Source: Rhynchopus sp. YZ270_cl-10 (lineage: Eukaryota; Euglenozoa; Diplonemea; Diplonemida; Diplonemidae). Taken from it: a DNA stretch of 64,000 nt. The translations under genes were made by a program, and so were the position numbers. The stretch lies in assembly GCA_964035575.1 (NCBI GenBank), contig OZ037856.1, forward strand, positions 1,240,001 to 1,304,000, written 5' to 3'. This document shows, piece by piece, positions 10,640 to 21,800 of this stretch (position 1 is the first letter of the stretch; each line of letters opens with the position of its first letter). Below the pieces are notes generated by a model that saw only the letters and a program-made list of their open reading frames with translations, made no database searches and was not told the origin of the DNA.

Positions 10640-12343
10640 ATGATCCCCGGTGCAGCGGGGGGTTACATGCCGGGCACGCCACGTAGCGTCACGCCGGCAG
10701 GGAGCTATGCAGCTGTGCACCAGCAGCAGCAACAACAACAACAACACACCATGGCACGCACGATGCCCCATGCCCAGACGCACCAGGCGCTGTCCCCTCC
10801 ACAGCGGCCAGGAGGCTTCACACCAGACATGGTGCCGCAGCAGCTGTACCCCTCTAGCCCGTCTGCAGGCATGCACCCCATGCCCATGATGGCTGTGTCC
10901 GAAGGCCAGGCAGCAATGCTGTCGCAACGTGTGGCAGAGCTGACGCGCGACAAGCAGGATATGCACAACGAAGTGGGGCGTCTCCGTGAAGAGCTCTCAA
11001 CATCGCGCAAACAGCTCGAGGAGACAATGGAGAACGTGAGTGTGCTCGAGGAGGGGCAGAGCTTCCTGCTGCAGAAGCATAAGCAGTCGATCAGCGACTA
11101 CCATGAGAAGCTGAAGAAGGCGCGCGACGAGACACGACAAGCAACAGAGCAGCAGCAGCAGCTGCAGCAGCTTATGGAGCAGCAACAGAAGCAGCACGCC
11201 CTCTTCATCCAACAGACACAACAGCAGGAACAGCAGAAGCAGCTGCAGATGATGCAGCAGCAGCAGGCAGCCACGATTCCGTTGGATGCTGCACATAAAA
11301 CCGAACTTTCGCAGCTTCTTGGTGTCATTGAGGACTTGCAGAAGGCGATGGATGAGAAGAACGAGCTGATTGACTTGCTCTCTTCTCAGGTTGCACAGTA
11401 TCAACAGACTGCGGCTGAGGTGCGTGTCAAGCAGCAGGACACTGCGCAGGTATGCACCCTCCTCCACCTCCACCTCCACCCCACATCACTCCGTACAGGA
11501 CCTGGACAAGGCACGTTCCGACATCGAGTCAGACCGCCGCCGCCATGCCCAAGAGCTGCACGACCTGCACGCACTCTCCTCCCCACGCTCCGAGATGCAC
11601 GCCCTCACCCAGCAGCTCAGTGCCCTGCGGCACCAAATGGAGCACACCAGCACACAGCAGCAGCCTAACCACCCGGTCGCAAACCTCAGCTACGGGACCT
11701 TGAACAGCTCCCTCAACACCATGCCCACCCCGCATAAGGTATCGCACACCACCCTCCACCCTCCACCCCCCACACCAAACCCCACACCATTCCACAGCCG
11801 CAACCGCAGGAGGCACCATTTGCTCAATATGAGTCAGGCCATGACTCTGTGGCACACCCGGTGCTGCATCAGCTACACCACCAACACCAACACCAACACC
11901 AGCCACCCCTGCCACCCTCCGCGCCAGCACCGGTAGTAACACCGCACACCCCTTCGCTTCACACACGCCCCAGCATCGCCTCGCCGCATGCACAGCAGCA
12001 GATGCTGCGGAACGAGCAACTACACAAGGTGTCGCCCAGACGCACACCGTCCCCTGCGAGGTACGTCCCCCCACGAGGGGACGACGTGCTCAAGGCACAG
12101 CTGCCAGTCTACTCACCACAACGCGAGCAGCGTGCACCCATCCTGTCTGCAGCCTCGAGCGCAGCAGATCCACCGCGCAGGAGCAGCAGTATTCTTGCGT
12201 ATACTGCTGCTGGAGGAGGAGGGGGAGGGGGTGGTGGTGGTGGTGGGGGTAGTGCACTACAAGCTCTCCCCGCTGCGCACATCCTCCCGCAAAGGTCCAA
12301 AGCCATCTTCTCGCCGCCCAAGCCGCCAGACCAGCAGCAGTGA
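10640..12343 (+). CDS. Gln-rich coiled-coil protein (3 exons, 531 aa)
   Basis: Exons 10640-11449, 11499-11738 and 11798-12343 join in frame. Introns are 49 and 59 bases and end TACAG and CACAG. The N-terminus is low in structure, with Gly, Pro and a Gln7 run. Residues ~95-340 are a heptad-rich coiled coil interrupted by Gln tracts (EQQQQLQQLMEQQQKQ). The C-terminal third is Pro/Ser/His-rich, with a His-Gln repeat and a poly-Gly run encoded by GGA/GGG/GGT (12216-12250). No catalytic domain is visible. A cytoskeletal or scaffold role is plausible but unproven. Confidence 0.8.
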
Positions 12344-13568
12344 AGTGAAGTTCGTTGTTGTTTTTTTTTTAGAGGGATATTTTTCTTCCATTTTAAAGTT
12401 ATTTTTTAAAATAGATCTGTAAAAGTGGGTCGGGGGAACGTTGCGAAAAAAATGATTCTAAAGAGTTGTAGTTTGGTTTAAAAAAGAAAAAAGGGGGTTT
12501 TTTTTTCCTCCACACAAACGGTTGTTAGAGGTGTGTGCACATTTTCAAGTTTTTCTTTTTTTGCGCACCGTGTATCTTCCCTCAAAGCATAGATGTCAAC
12601 GACAAAAAAAAAAGTTTCCAAAAAGAGATGTTTTCATATTCTTTCCTTCTCCTCCTCTTTTTTACCACAACCCTATGTAGTGGCTGTGAATGGACCACTC
12701 TTTGAAGGTTTTTGTGTTCAATCTACCTTGCCACATGATCCAGTTAATTCACATCACGCAAACGGAAATGTGCAACAATACCTCGCCCTTCCTCTATAGT
12801 CGTACGACCTGCGTGATAGAGTTTTCTACAAGACGACTGTTGGTGCCGGCTTTCTCCGATGCTGACAGCAGTATTTTATTCATAATTAAACTCATAGCGT
12901 CTCTTTCGCGGGCGATCCTGAACGTGGAGTGGTTTGTGCCTCCGTTTCTCGGTTCCCTTTTACTCTCCTTTTCTGCTGAAGAGTGGTTTCCCTCTTATTT
13001 AGGAGACATCCACCTACCGATGCTCTGTTGCTGCAATAGGTTTTCAGATCTGTCGTCCTGAACCACCCTCTCTCGTGTTCTACTGGCCTCATGACCCTCC
13101 CACCACCGCCCATTCCACCCAGCAACTCTCGAATTGTAACTCTGCTCAGCACGTAGGGGCCGAAACAAATTGTTTTCGGGAGGGTGGGCATGTCTGTCAC
13201 CACCGCCTCCACATCTGTACGCCGGAGCACAGCGCACGCAGTGAAGAGTGCACTGTGCTCACGCTGTGTATAGTGCACTGTGCGCACGTTGTGTATAGTG
13301 TACTGTGCTGCTATGCTGCTCGAGAGCAGTCTACAGCTATTAAGAGATATCCACACGGATTTCCCTCCCTTTTTTCCAAAGACGTCTTCGTTCATGAGAT
13401 TCTTTTCCTGTTTGTATTGTCAATTCAACCCCCGGCACCTCGCGGCAATTCTTTTTCGCCATCACTTATGGGTGCCTCTCCCTTTCTCTTTGCCCCATAT
13501 CAACAGTTGGGCTTGTTACAGTTACAGAAGGGGAAAAAAACTCACCCCCCCCCTGCCTCCCCCACACA
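12344..13568. other. Gene-free stretch after the coiled-coil gene
   Basis: Homopolymer-rich DNA from 12344 to about 12660, then mixed-composition DNA to 13568. Some frames are open for 100-200 codons on both strands around 12690-13400, but none shows a domain, a usual splice pattern or a steady codon bias. Short direct repeats of GTGTATAGTG occur at 13264-13310. I see no supportable gene. Confidence 0.5.
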
Positions 13569-13698
13569 GGTCAAGCCACTGCACGCACTGCGAGGAGAGC
13601 CACCATCGCTGCTGGGAGGGCTGCTCCTGCCAAGGGGGTACTGCAACCTCTACGATACAGGGTCGCTTCTCTCCAACCTGAGCATTGCGTACTTCTGA
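13569..13698 (+). CDS. Possible orphan terminal exon
   Basis: After a strong acceptor (CCCCCACACAG) a frame of 42 residues runs to TGA with gene-like composition. It includes KPLHALRGEPPSLLGG and ends LSNLSIAYF. No convincing GTATG-type donor is found upstream within 1 kb, though the frame is also open back to about 13075. It could be the last exon of an unrecognised gene, a retained fragment, or chance. The GYCNLYDTGSLL stretch faintly recalls a ubiquitin-protease Cys box without the Cys; I do not rely on that. Confidence 0.3.
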
Positions 13699-14156
13699 AG
13701 GGGATGAAAGGGTGTGACTTGGAGCATCCCAACAGCCTCTAAGGGGTGAGGTCTAGCCGTAGGTTGGCATTACAGAGCCTACCTCCTTGGTGGGCAGCTG
13801 TCAATACAAAAGAATGGGGAATTTTAACACAAAAGAAAAAAGAGCGTAAAAAAGTGCGCATGTGCGTCCGTAGAGGCGTGCTTACAACTCACCTTTTTCG
13901 TTGAAAAAGCAGTGGCAGGGTCTCATATTGGTTGGGTCTCCTGTCTATAAACAAATTATTTTTTGTACAACAACGAACCAACGAAACCCCCGTCCCCCGA
14001 TTATCTATTTTGATCAGAGTTGTTGACGTTCCCTCCCCCGAGTTTCCCCCCTCATCCTGCGACAAGGGTACAACTTTTTGTAACAACTAGCAGTTTTTTT
14101 AATCCCCTCCCTTCACCTCCAAAAAGGACATTTCTAAAAACTTAATTTAAAGCAAA

Positions 14157-16984
14157 ATGCAGGCCGTCAGAAAAACGTTCCTTGCGTCGCAGAGGCGTTG
14201 GGCCTCTGCCTTCGCTGAGGCGTACGGTGCACACGTTGCCGAGAGACAGGCGGACGGGCTTCCCCCGAAGCCTCTGGACGCCGAGCAGGTGTCCCAGCTG
14301 GTGGCTGTGGCGAAGGCACCCCCGGCAGATGAGGTGGCGCAGCTGAAGACGCTGCTGAAGGAGCGCGTGCCGCCAGGTGTGGACGAGGCTGCGTACGTCA
14401 AGGCTGCGTACCTGTCTGCGGTCGCGAAGGGTGAGGCCACAAGCGAGCTCTTCACCGCCGTGGAGGCCACCGAGGTGCTCGGCAAGATGCAGGGAGGATA
14501 CAACGTCGCCACCCTCGTCGACCTGCTCGACTCCACCGACGCTGCCGTCGCCCAGCAGGCCGCCGCCGAGCTGAAGCACACCATCCTCATCTTCGACTCC
14601 TTCCACTGCGTCGTCGAGAAGAAGGACGCAGGCAACGCCCTCGCCGCAGAGGTCATCGCATCCTGGGCAGACGCCGAGTGGTTCACCTCCCGCCCCGAGG
14701 TTCCCGACAAGACCACCTACACCGTCTTCAAGGTCACCGGAGAGACCAACACCGACGACCTCTCCCCCGCCCCGGACGCATGGTCCCGCCCGGACATCCC
14801 GCTCCACGCCAAGGCCATGCTCAAGATTGGGCGTGACGGAATCGAGCCCGAGAGCGAGGGTCAGGTCGGCCCGATCTCGCAGATCGAGAAGCTGAAGGAG
14901 GCGGGCCACCCGCTTGTCTACGTCGGTGACGTTGTCGGAACCGGGTCCTCCCGCAAGTCCGGCACCAACAGCGTGCTCTGGTACATCGGAGAGGACATCC
15001 CCGGAGTGCCCAACAAGCGCACTGGAGGACTCTGCCTTGGAACCAAGATTGCGCCCATCTTCTTCAACACCATGGAGGACAGCGGTGCGCTCCCCATTGA
15101 GTGCGACGTCGAGAACCTGAACATGGGCGACGCCATCGACGTCCACATCAAGGACGGCAAGATCACCAAGCACGGCAGCGACGAGAAGCTCTGCGACCTC
15201 ACCCTGAGGACGCAGCTTCTCCTTGACGAGGTGCGTGCCGGAGGACGTATTGCGCTTATCATTGGACGCGGTCTCACCACACGCGCCCGCGAGTCGATGG
15301 GCCAGGAGTCCCTGCACCCCATCTTCCGTGTGCCCGAGCAGCCCGACACCAAGGTGGCAGGGTACACGCTTGCACAGAAGATGGTCGGAAAGGCCTGCGG
15401 TGTTGAGGGTGTTGTGCCCGGAACGTACTGCGAGCCCCGCATGACCACCGTCGGATCCCAGGACACCACTGGTCCCATGACTCGTGACGAGCTGAAGGAC
15501 CTGGCCTGCCTTGGATTCTCTGCGGACCTTGTGATGCAGTCCTTCTGCCACACCTCCGCCTACCCGAAGCCGGTCGACGTGACCACCCACCACACCCTCC
15601 CCGACTTCATCCAGTCGCGTGGTGGTGTTGCCCTGCGCCCCTCGGACGGAATCATCCACTCGTGGCTCAACCGCATGCTCCTCCCCGACACCGTCGGAAC
15701 CGGTGGAGACTCGCACACCCGTTTCCCCATTGGTATCTCCTTCCCCGCAGGGTATGTTCTTTTTGATGTGACCAAAATATTGAACACTGTTCCAACAATC
15801 AATACAGATCTGGTCTGGTTGCCTTCGGCGCAGCCACCGGAGTGATCCCCCTGGACATGCCTGAGTCCATCCTGGTCCGCTTCTCTGGGGAGATGCAGCC
15901 CGGTATCACCCTCCGTGACTTGGTATGTTGCATATGAGTGTCTCATCTTATGTTACCTACCAACAGGTGCACGCGATCCCCCTGAAGGCCATCGAGCTTG
16001 GTCTCCTGACCGTCCCGAAGAAGGGTAAGATCAACGCCTTCAGCGGAAAGGTGCTTGAGATCGAGGGTCTCGACAACCTGAAGGTCGAGCAGGCCTTCGA
16101 GCTGTCCGACGCAAGCGCAGAGCGTTCCGCCGCAGGATGCACCATCAAGGTATGTCTGGGGGTTTTCAGTCGGTGTGAAATGTTCATTGTTGTTTCCCCT
16201 TATGCATCTTCCCTCTTCTCTCGTACAGCTCGGCAAGGAGCCGATCATTGAGTACCTGAAGAGCAACATCGTGATGCTCCGCTGGATGGTAGCGGAGGGC
16301 TACGGCGAGAAGCGCACCCTCCTCCGCCGTGCTGCCGAGATGGAGAAGTGGATTGCCAACCCCACCCTCATGGAGGCCGACGCAGGTGCCGAGTACGAGC
16401 ACGTCATCGAGATCAACCTTGAGGACATCAAGGAGCCCATTCTGTGCGCCCCCAACGACCCTGATGACGCAGTGCTCCTGAGCGACCGTGCGGGCACCAA
16501 GATCGACGAGGTGTTCATCGGATCGTGCATGACCAACATTGGGCACTTCCGTGCTGCGGGCAAGCTTCTGGAGAAGGAGGACACGCTTGGCACCCGTCTC
16601 TGGATTGCACCCCCCACCAAGATGGACCAGAAGCAGCTCAGCGATGAGGGCTACTACAGCACCTTCGGAAAGTCTGGTGCACGTGTTGAGCCCCCGGGTT
16701 GCTCCCTGTGCATGGGTAACCAGGCGCGTGTTGGTGACAACACCACCGTTGTGTCCACCTCGACCCGTAACTTCCCCAACAGACTCGGAAAGGGTGCCAA
16801 CGTCTACCTGGCGTCTGCCGAGCTTGCTGCCGTGGCAGCCATCCTCGGGCGCCTCCCTACCCCCGAGGAGTACCAGAGCTACGCCCAGGAGCTCAAGAAG
16901 GACTCCACGAACACGTACCGTTACCTCAACTTCAACGAGCTTGACGAGTACGTTGACAAGGCGGAGAAGGCGAACAGCGCATAA
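14157..16984 (+). CDS. acnB-like: Aconitate hydratase, AcnB type (4 exons, 882 aa)
   Basis: Interconverts citrate and isocitrate through cis-aconitate using a 4Fe-4S cluster. Exons 14157-15751, 15808-15922, 15967-16149 and 16229-16984 join into one frame. The whole protein matches the bacterial AcnB plan, not the usual eukaryotic mitochondrial aconitase: an N-terminal HEAT-like domain, the swivel domain with [19 protein letters not shown], then the catalytic domains with [17 protein letters not shown]. Cluster Cys are near 731 ([10 protein letters not shown]), 789 and 792 (CSLCMGN). The length is slightly above E. coli AcnB (865). The extra N-terminus, [19 protein letters not shown], is basic and without acidic residues, like an organelle presequence. 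Codons are strongly biased, suggesting high expression. Confidence 0.95.
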
Positions 16985-18224
16985 GAAGCAGAATCACTAA
17001 TTTTTCCAATGGGGGAAAATAGGGCGAACAAAAAACAAAAATAAGTAAAAAAAACAGCCCAAATTGTACTAAAGAAAACAAAAAAAACAACAAAACGAAT
17101 TGGTGAGAGAGAAAGGGAGAGAGGGAAAGAGAGAGAGAAAAAAAAATAATCGACCTGCGAGGTTCTCTGCAGAACGAATCATAATGCAAAATAAAAAAAG
17201 GGTCTTTTCAAATGGAAAAAAAAAGCAGAATAAAAGGGGATAAACCTCTGTTTTGTATTTTTAGCTCTTTTTTTGGGGATGCATAGGTTTTTGGGTTTGT
17301 TTTATTGATGTCTTCACTTTTTATTTTCAAAAAAAACCCCCCTGTTTCAAAAAAAACGTTCAAAAAAGGAGTGGGGAGAGAGTGTGGAGGTTATGGGCTA
17401 AATGGATGAAAATTCAGTTCGTTTCTAATTTTTTTTTAGACAACAAAAATTTTCCTATTTTCTCACTTGAAACCGCCGCCGCCCCTCAAAGCTTTTTATG
17501 ATGGGTTTTTTATTTTCATTTTGCATTTCTCCTATCAGAAAAAAAAACACATAATGGGGGTCCTACAATTTTTTTTTTTGTTGTGCACGCTTGCGTACCA
17601 TGTCTCTGCATGCTACCAATCGTCACCTATTTTTTTTTTTTTTTTTTCCTTTTCCTTTTTTGGGTTGAAAATTCTATGTTGTTGTGTCCCATTCGGGGCA
17701 CAGTTCATCATTTCAATTCAAAAAAAAAAATTTTTTTTTTGTTCCCACGCGTGAAAATCCCAATGACAATGCAAGACTCATCAGATTCTGCAAAATTGAT
17801 GTGATAACTCCCGTGTGTTTTTTTTTTCAAGGTTTGGCTAAGAAGGGCTTAGAGTCAACCCATTTTTTTTTTTTTTTTTCTGTTTCCTCATTTTTAACGT
17901 TTCTGTTGTTTTCTCCCTACTCCTTCTATTCCCCCTTCCCCATCTACAAAAAAAAAAAATTATGTCACATTGTTGCTTTGAATGAAATGTCATCCTGGGT
18001 CACCTAAAGAGTTCAACCAATGTGGCAGGGCGATTTCATATTCTTGGCATACAATATAAAAATCAGGGGCTAAAAAAAGTGGGGGTGCTGTAAGGTGGGT
18101 TTTTTTACGCGATGATTGGGGTTCAAAAGCACTGCTGTTTTAGCCATTGTGCGCAGTGATGTTTTTTGGTTGTCTCTCTTGCCCTCTACAATGGGTGCTT
18201 TTTTTTTTAATTTAGTTTTCGAAG

Positions 18225-18256
<32 letters not shown>

Positions 18257-18807
18257 ATCGCTCCTCCTTAGGTTTCTCCTTTTCCCAAAGCTCTTTGTTT
18301 CTGTCCCTTTTTTTCTCACCTTATCCCTCCCCATCACGCTCACCACCACGCCACAAGGAAAACAATGATACTCCTTGAGTCCTTACAGTCTGATATAAAA
18401 AAATATTGGAGCAGTGAAGGGGCAAAATCATATCCAAAAAAACCCCTCTATTTCCCCCCGAAAATAATGCTTTTTTGCAGCCTCTGAGCTCCAATTTCGT
18501 TATTTTTCCCATTTTTTATTTCTTTATTTTTCTTCCGATACAGAGGTGTATGAAAAAAAAAAATGGGTGTGGATTTTGTTCGAAGGAGTTGCCTTTATTT
18601 ATTTTCCTTCAAATCCCGTCACATTATCTCACCCCAAAAAAAAAAATCGTGGTTGATGCCGCAAAACATGACGAGTAACTTCAAAAAAAGAAACATTTTT
18701 TTCTTCTTCTTTTCCCCCGCCACTTTCCACATATTTATTCCTCCAGATTTCAAAAAAAAAAATTATCTCAGTTTCCGCGATATTGTGCAAAACATTCTGC
18801 AAGCACT
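16985..18807. other. AT-rich gene-free intergenic DNA
   Basis: About 1.8 kb of poly-A/poly-T tracts, GAGAGAAAGG-type purine runs (17105-17140) and a poly-A run at about 18223-18254. No open frame has gene-like codon use and none of the small hairpins described elsewhere was found. It must contain the AcnB 3' end and the transporter promoter, but I recognise no specific site. Confidence 0.6.
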
Positions 18808-21800
18808 ATGGTGCAGAACGAGCCTGTGAATGAGGTTGTCAAACCAAGCACCCGTCAGATCGACTCGCTTCTTACCACAACGATTCATGAGCACAGGCCT
18901 GAGGGCTACCAGACGAATCTTGAGGCTTCCAATGCCTTCCAACGTGCTGCGCTTAGTCATATCGCCCCTGTGATGGAGAAGGCACGTAGGGGTGAGTTGG
19001 AGATGGATGACGTTGACCCGGTACCTTCTGATGTCGCAGCGGGAGCGCAGACAGATGAGTTCTACTCTATGTGGCGGGAGGAGGAGAAGCGGATCAACCA
19101 GCAGACATTCGAACACACTCTGCAAAGGGTCATCAGTTTGGACAAAAAGCGTCTGCTCTTCGCCGATGAAGGCCCCTGGGAGGAGATCAAAGCGCTCACC
19201 GCGGAGGGGAACTTCACAAACCACACCCATCTGCAGCTTTTCCAGGAAATGGTTCTGGCGAGGGTGAACGCACGCTACAAGGAGATTGCCCCTGCGTGTC
19301 CACGCTGTGCCATTCATCTGTGCCCCCTCCCCGATGGGATGCCCGAGACCAAAGGGATTCCTGCAGCGGCCCCTGAGCATGCGCGGATCTTCGACATGAT
19401 CAAGGAATACAAATTGATCTTGCAGAGCGCACAGCCGTCGTTGGGGACGATACTGTTTAAGATCTTCCGGTTCGACATCCTGCGTGGGGCGACCTGGGGG
19501 CTGGCGCAGAGTCTGCCGCCGTTTCTGCCGATTGTTCTGTTCCCGCTTCTCGTGGACTCGCTTGTTCTCGAGACAGACCCGCTCTGGTATGTGTACATCT
19601 ACGCGCCGATTGTGGTCGTGACCATAGCGTTCATGGCGTTCTGCACTGCGAAGACCAGCATCGATGTGTCCTTCATTGGGGTGCGCGTACGAGGTCTGCT
19701 TGCAGCAGTCATCACCGAAAAGACCCTCGTGCTATCGCAAACCGGTTGGACCAGCGCCGGGGGACACCCAAAGATCTTCTCACTCCTGCACGCCGACCTG
19801 GAACGCCTGCTGCAGCAGTCTGAGACGCTGGTGTCGGTGCTGTACCTTCCGACCCAGGCGCTGCTGGCCCTCGGGTACATGGGATATGTGATGAGCTGGA
19901 CTGTGGTGGCAGGTATTGTAGTGCTCTGTGTGACCCTGCCCCTGATGTACAGGATCATGAACGAGCTGGTTGCAGTCTTCATTCAGCGTATGATGAAAGC
20001 GGATGGGAGGACAAAGGGCATGCATGAGCTGATTGAGAACATCCGTGGTGTGAAGTTCTACGGCTGGGAGAAGGCCTACGTCGCCGAGATCATGTCCTTC
20101 CGTACACCGGAGTGCACGATCATCGAGTCCATGATGGTTGTGGTTGCTCAGCTGACGGCAGTGGCGATGACGTCCCCGATGCTCTTCCACACAGCCGTTC
20201 TTGTTGTCTACGCGCTCTGGGACGAAGAAAGCCTGACCACAGAGCGTGTGTTTTTATCCCTCGCAATCACCCAGGTGGTGAAGGTCAGCACAGGACAGTT
20301 GCCGCATCTGTACACATCGATGCTGTACTCACAGGTCGCACTGCACAGGGTGCAGGACTTCTTGTGCAAGGAGGAAGCCCCACCCCCTGCACAGAGTGCC
20401 AAAGATGCGCGTGTCGTCGTCACAGACGCAGCCTTCAGCTGGTCGCGTCCAAAGCTGCAGTCGAAGCAGAACAAAGAGGAGGCAACACCTGAAGGCGCAA
20501 CTGTGTCGCTGACGAACCTGAACGTCACCGCCGAGAAGGGCGAGCTCGTGCTGATCCTGGGCAAGGTCGGGACAGGGAAGTCGACCTTCCTGCAGGGTCT
20601 CCTCAGGGAGGTTGTTGAGTCCAAGGGTGACGTGCACATCGGCGGGTCAATGGCGTACTGCCCGCAGACGGCGTGGATCCTGAGCGGCACGATCCGCGAC
20701 AACATCGAGTGGGGCAGACGTGGGACAGGGCGTGAGTGTTCCGACGAAGACTACGAAGCCTCTGTGGAGTGTGTGGCCCTGCTGCAGGACCTGTCGACGC
20801 AGTTCCAGGACGGAGATGCGACGGTGATTGGCGAGAAGGGGATCAACATCTCGGGTGGACAGAAGGCACGTGTGGCTCTTGCACGCGCTGTGTACGCAGA
20901 CGCCGACGTGTACCTGATGGACGACGTGCTGTCCGCGGTGGATGCACACGTGGGGATGCATATCTTTGAGCACACAATCCAGGGCCAGCTTTCCGGGAAG
21001 ACACGCATCCTCGTGACGAACCAGCTGCAGTACGCACAGTACGCGGACAAGCTGCTGTGTGTCGAGGCTGTGGAGGGCAGCCCCTCTGCGTACACACTTG
21101 AGACTGTCGACATGCAGAACCCGCGTCCGGGATCGACCTTTGAGCAGCTGTACACGGAACACAAGCGCCTGACGGAGGAGGGCGCTGCTCCCAAGGATGA
21201 GACTGAGGAGACCAAAGACGACAAGGAAGTGGTGTCTTCTCCTCAGGTGATTGAGAAGACCGCTGCTGTGCGTGCCTCTGTGTTCAAGCAGCAGGGCTTC
21301 ATGCGCCGCCACGAGCTGGTGCGTGCCGAGGACATGGAGGAGGGCAGCGTCAAGCTGCGCACGTACACGAACTACATGGCTGCCTTTGGCGGTGTGGGCT
21401 ACTGGGCGGCGATGCTGGTGGGGCTGTTGTTCTCGCTCTCCTGCGAGCGCTTTGCGATGATCTGGATCGGCTGGTACACGACAGAGGGGCAGGAGCAGTC
21501 GGCGCTCTTCTACAACGGCTACATCATTGGCGACATGCCGACGTACTTCTGGCTGCTGATCTACGTCGGGATTGTGGTTGTGGGCATTGTGGTGTACTTC
21601 CTCAGAGAGGTTGTGTATGCCAAGGGTGCTGCCCGCCAGAGCTTCAGGCTGTACAAGGCCGAGGTGGACGCTGTGGTGCGATGCCCTGTATCCTTCTTTG
21701 ACACGACCCCGGTGGGCCGCATCCTGACACGCTTTGTGAACGACTGGGACTCGATCGACTTTATGGTGCCAATGTTCTTCTCGCAGCTGATGCTTCTCGT

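Noticed and set aside
13630-13698. Ubiquitin-specific protease Cys box
   Set aside because: The resemblance to the NLGNTC region is faint, the catalytic Cys is absent and the frame ends at once.
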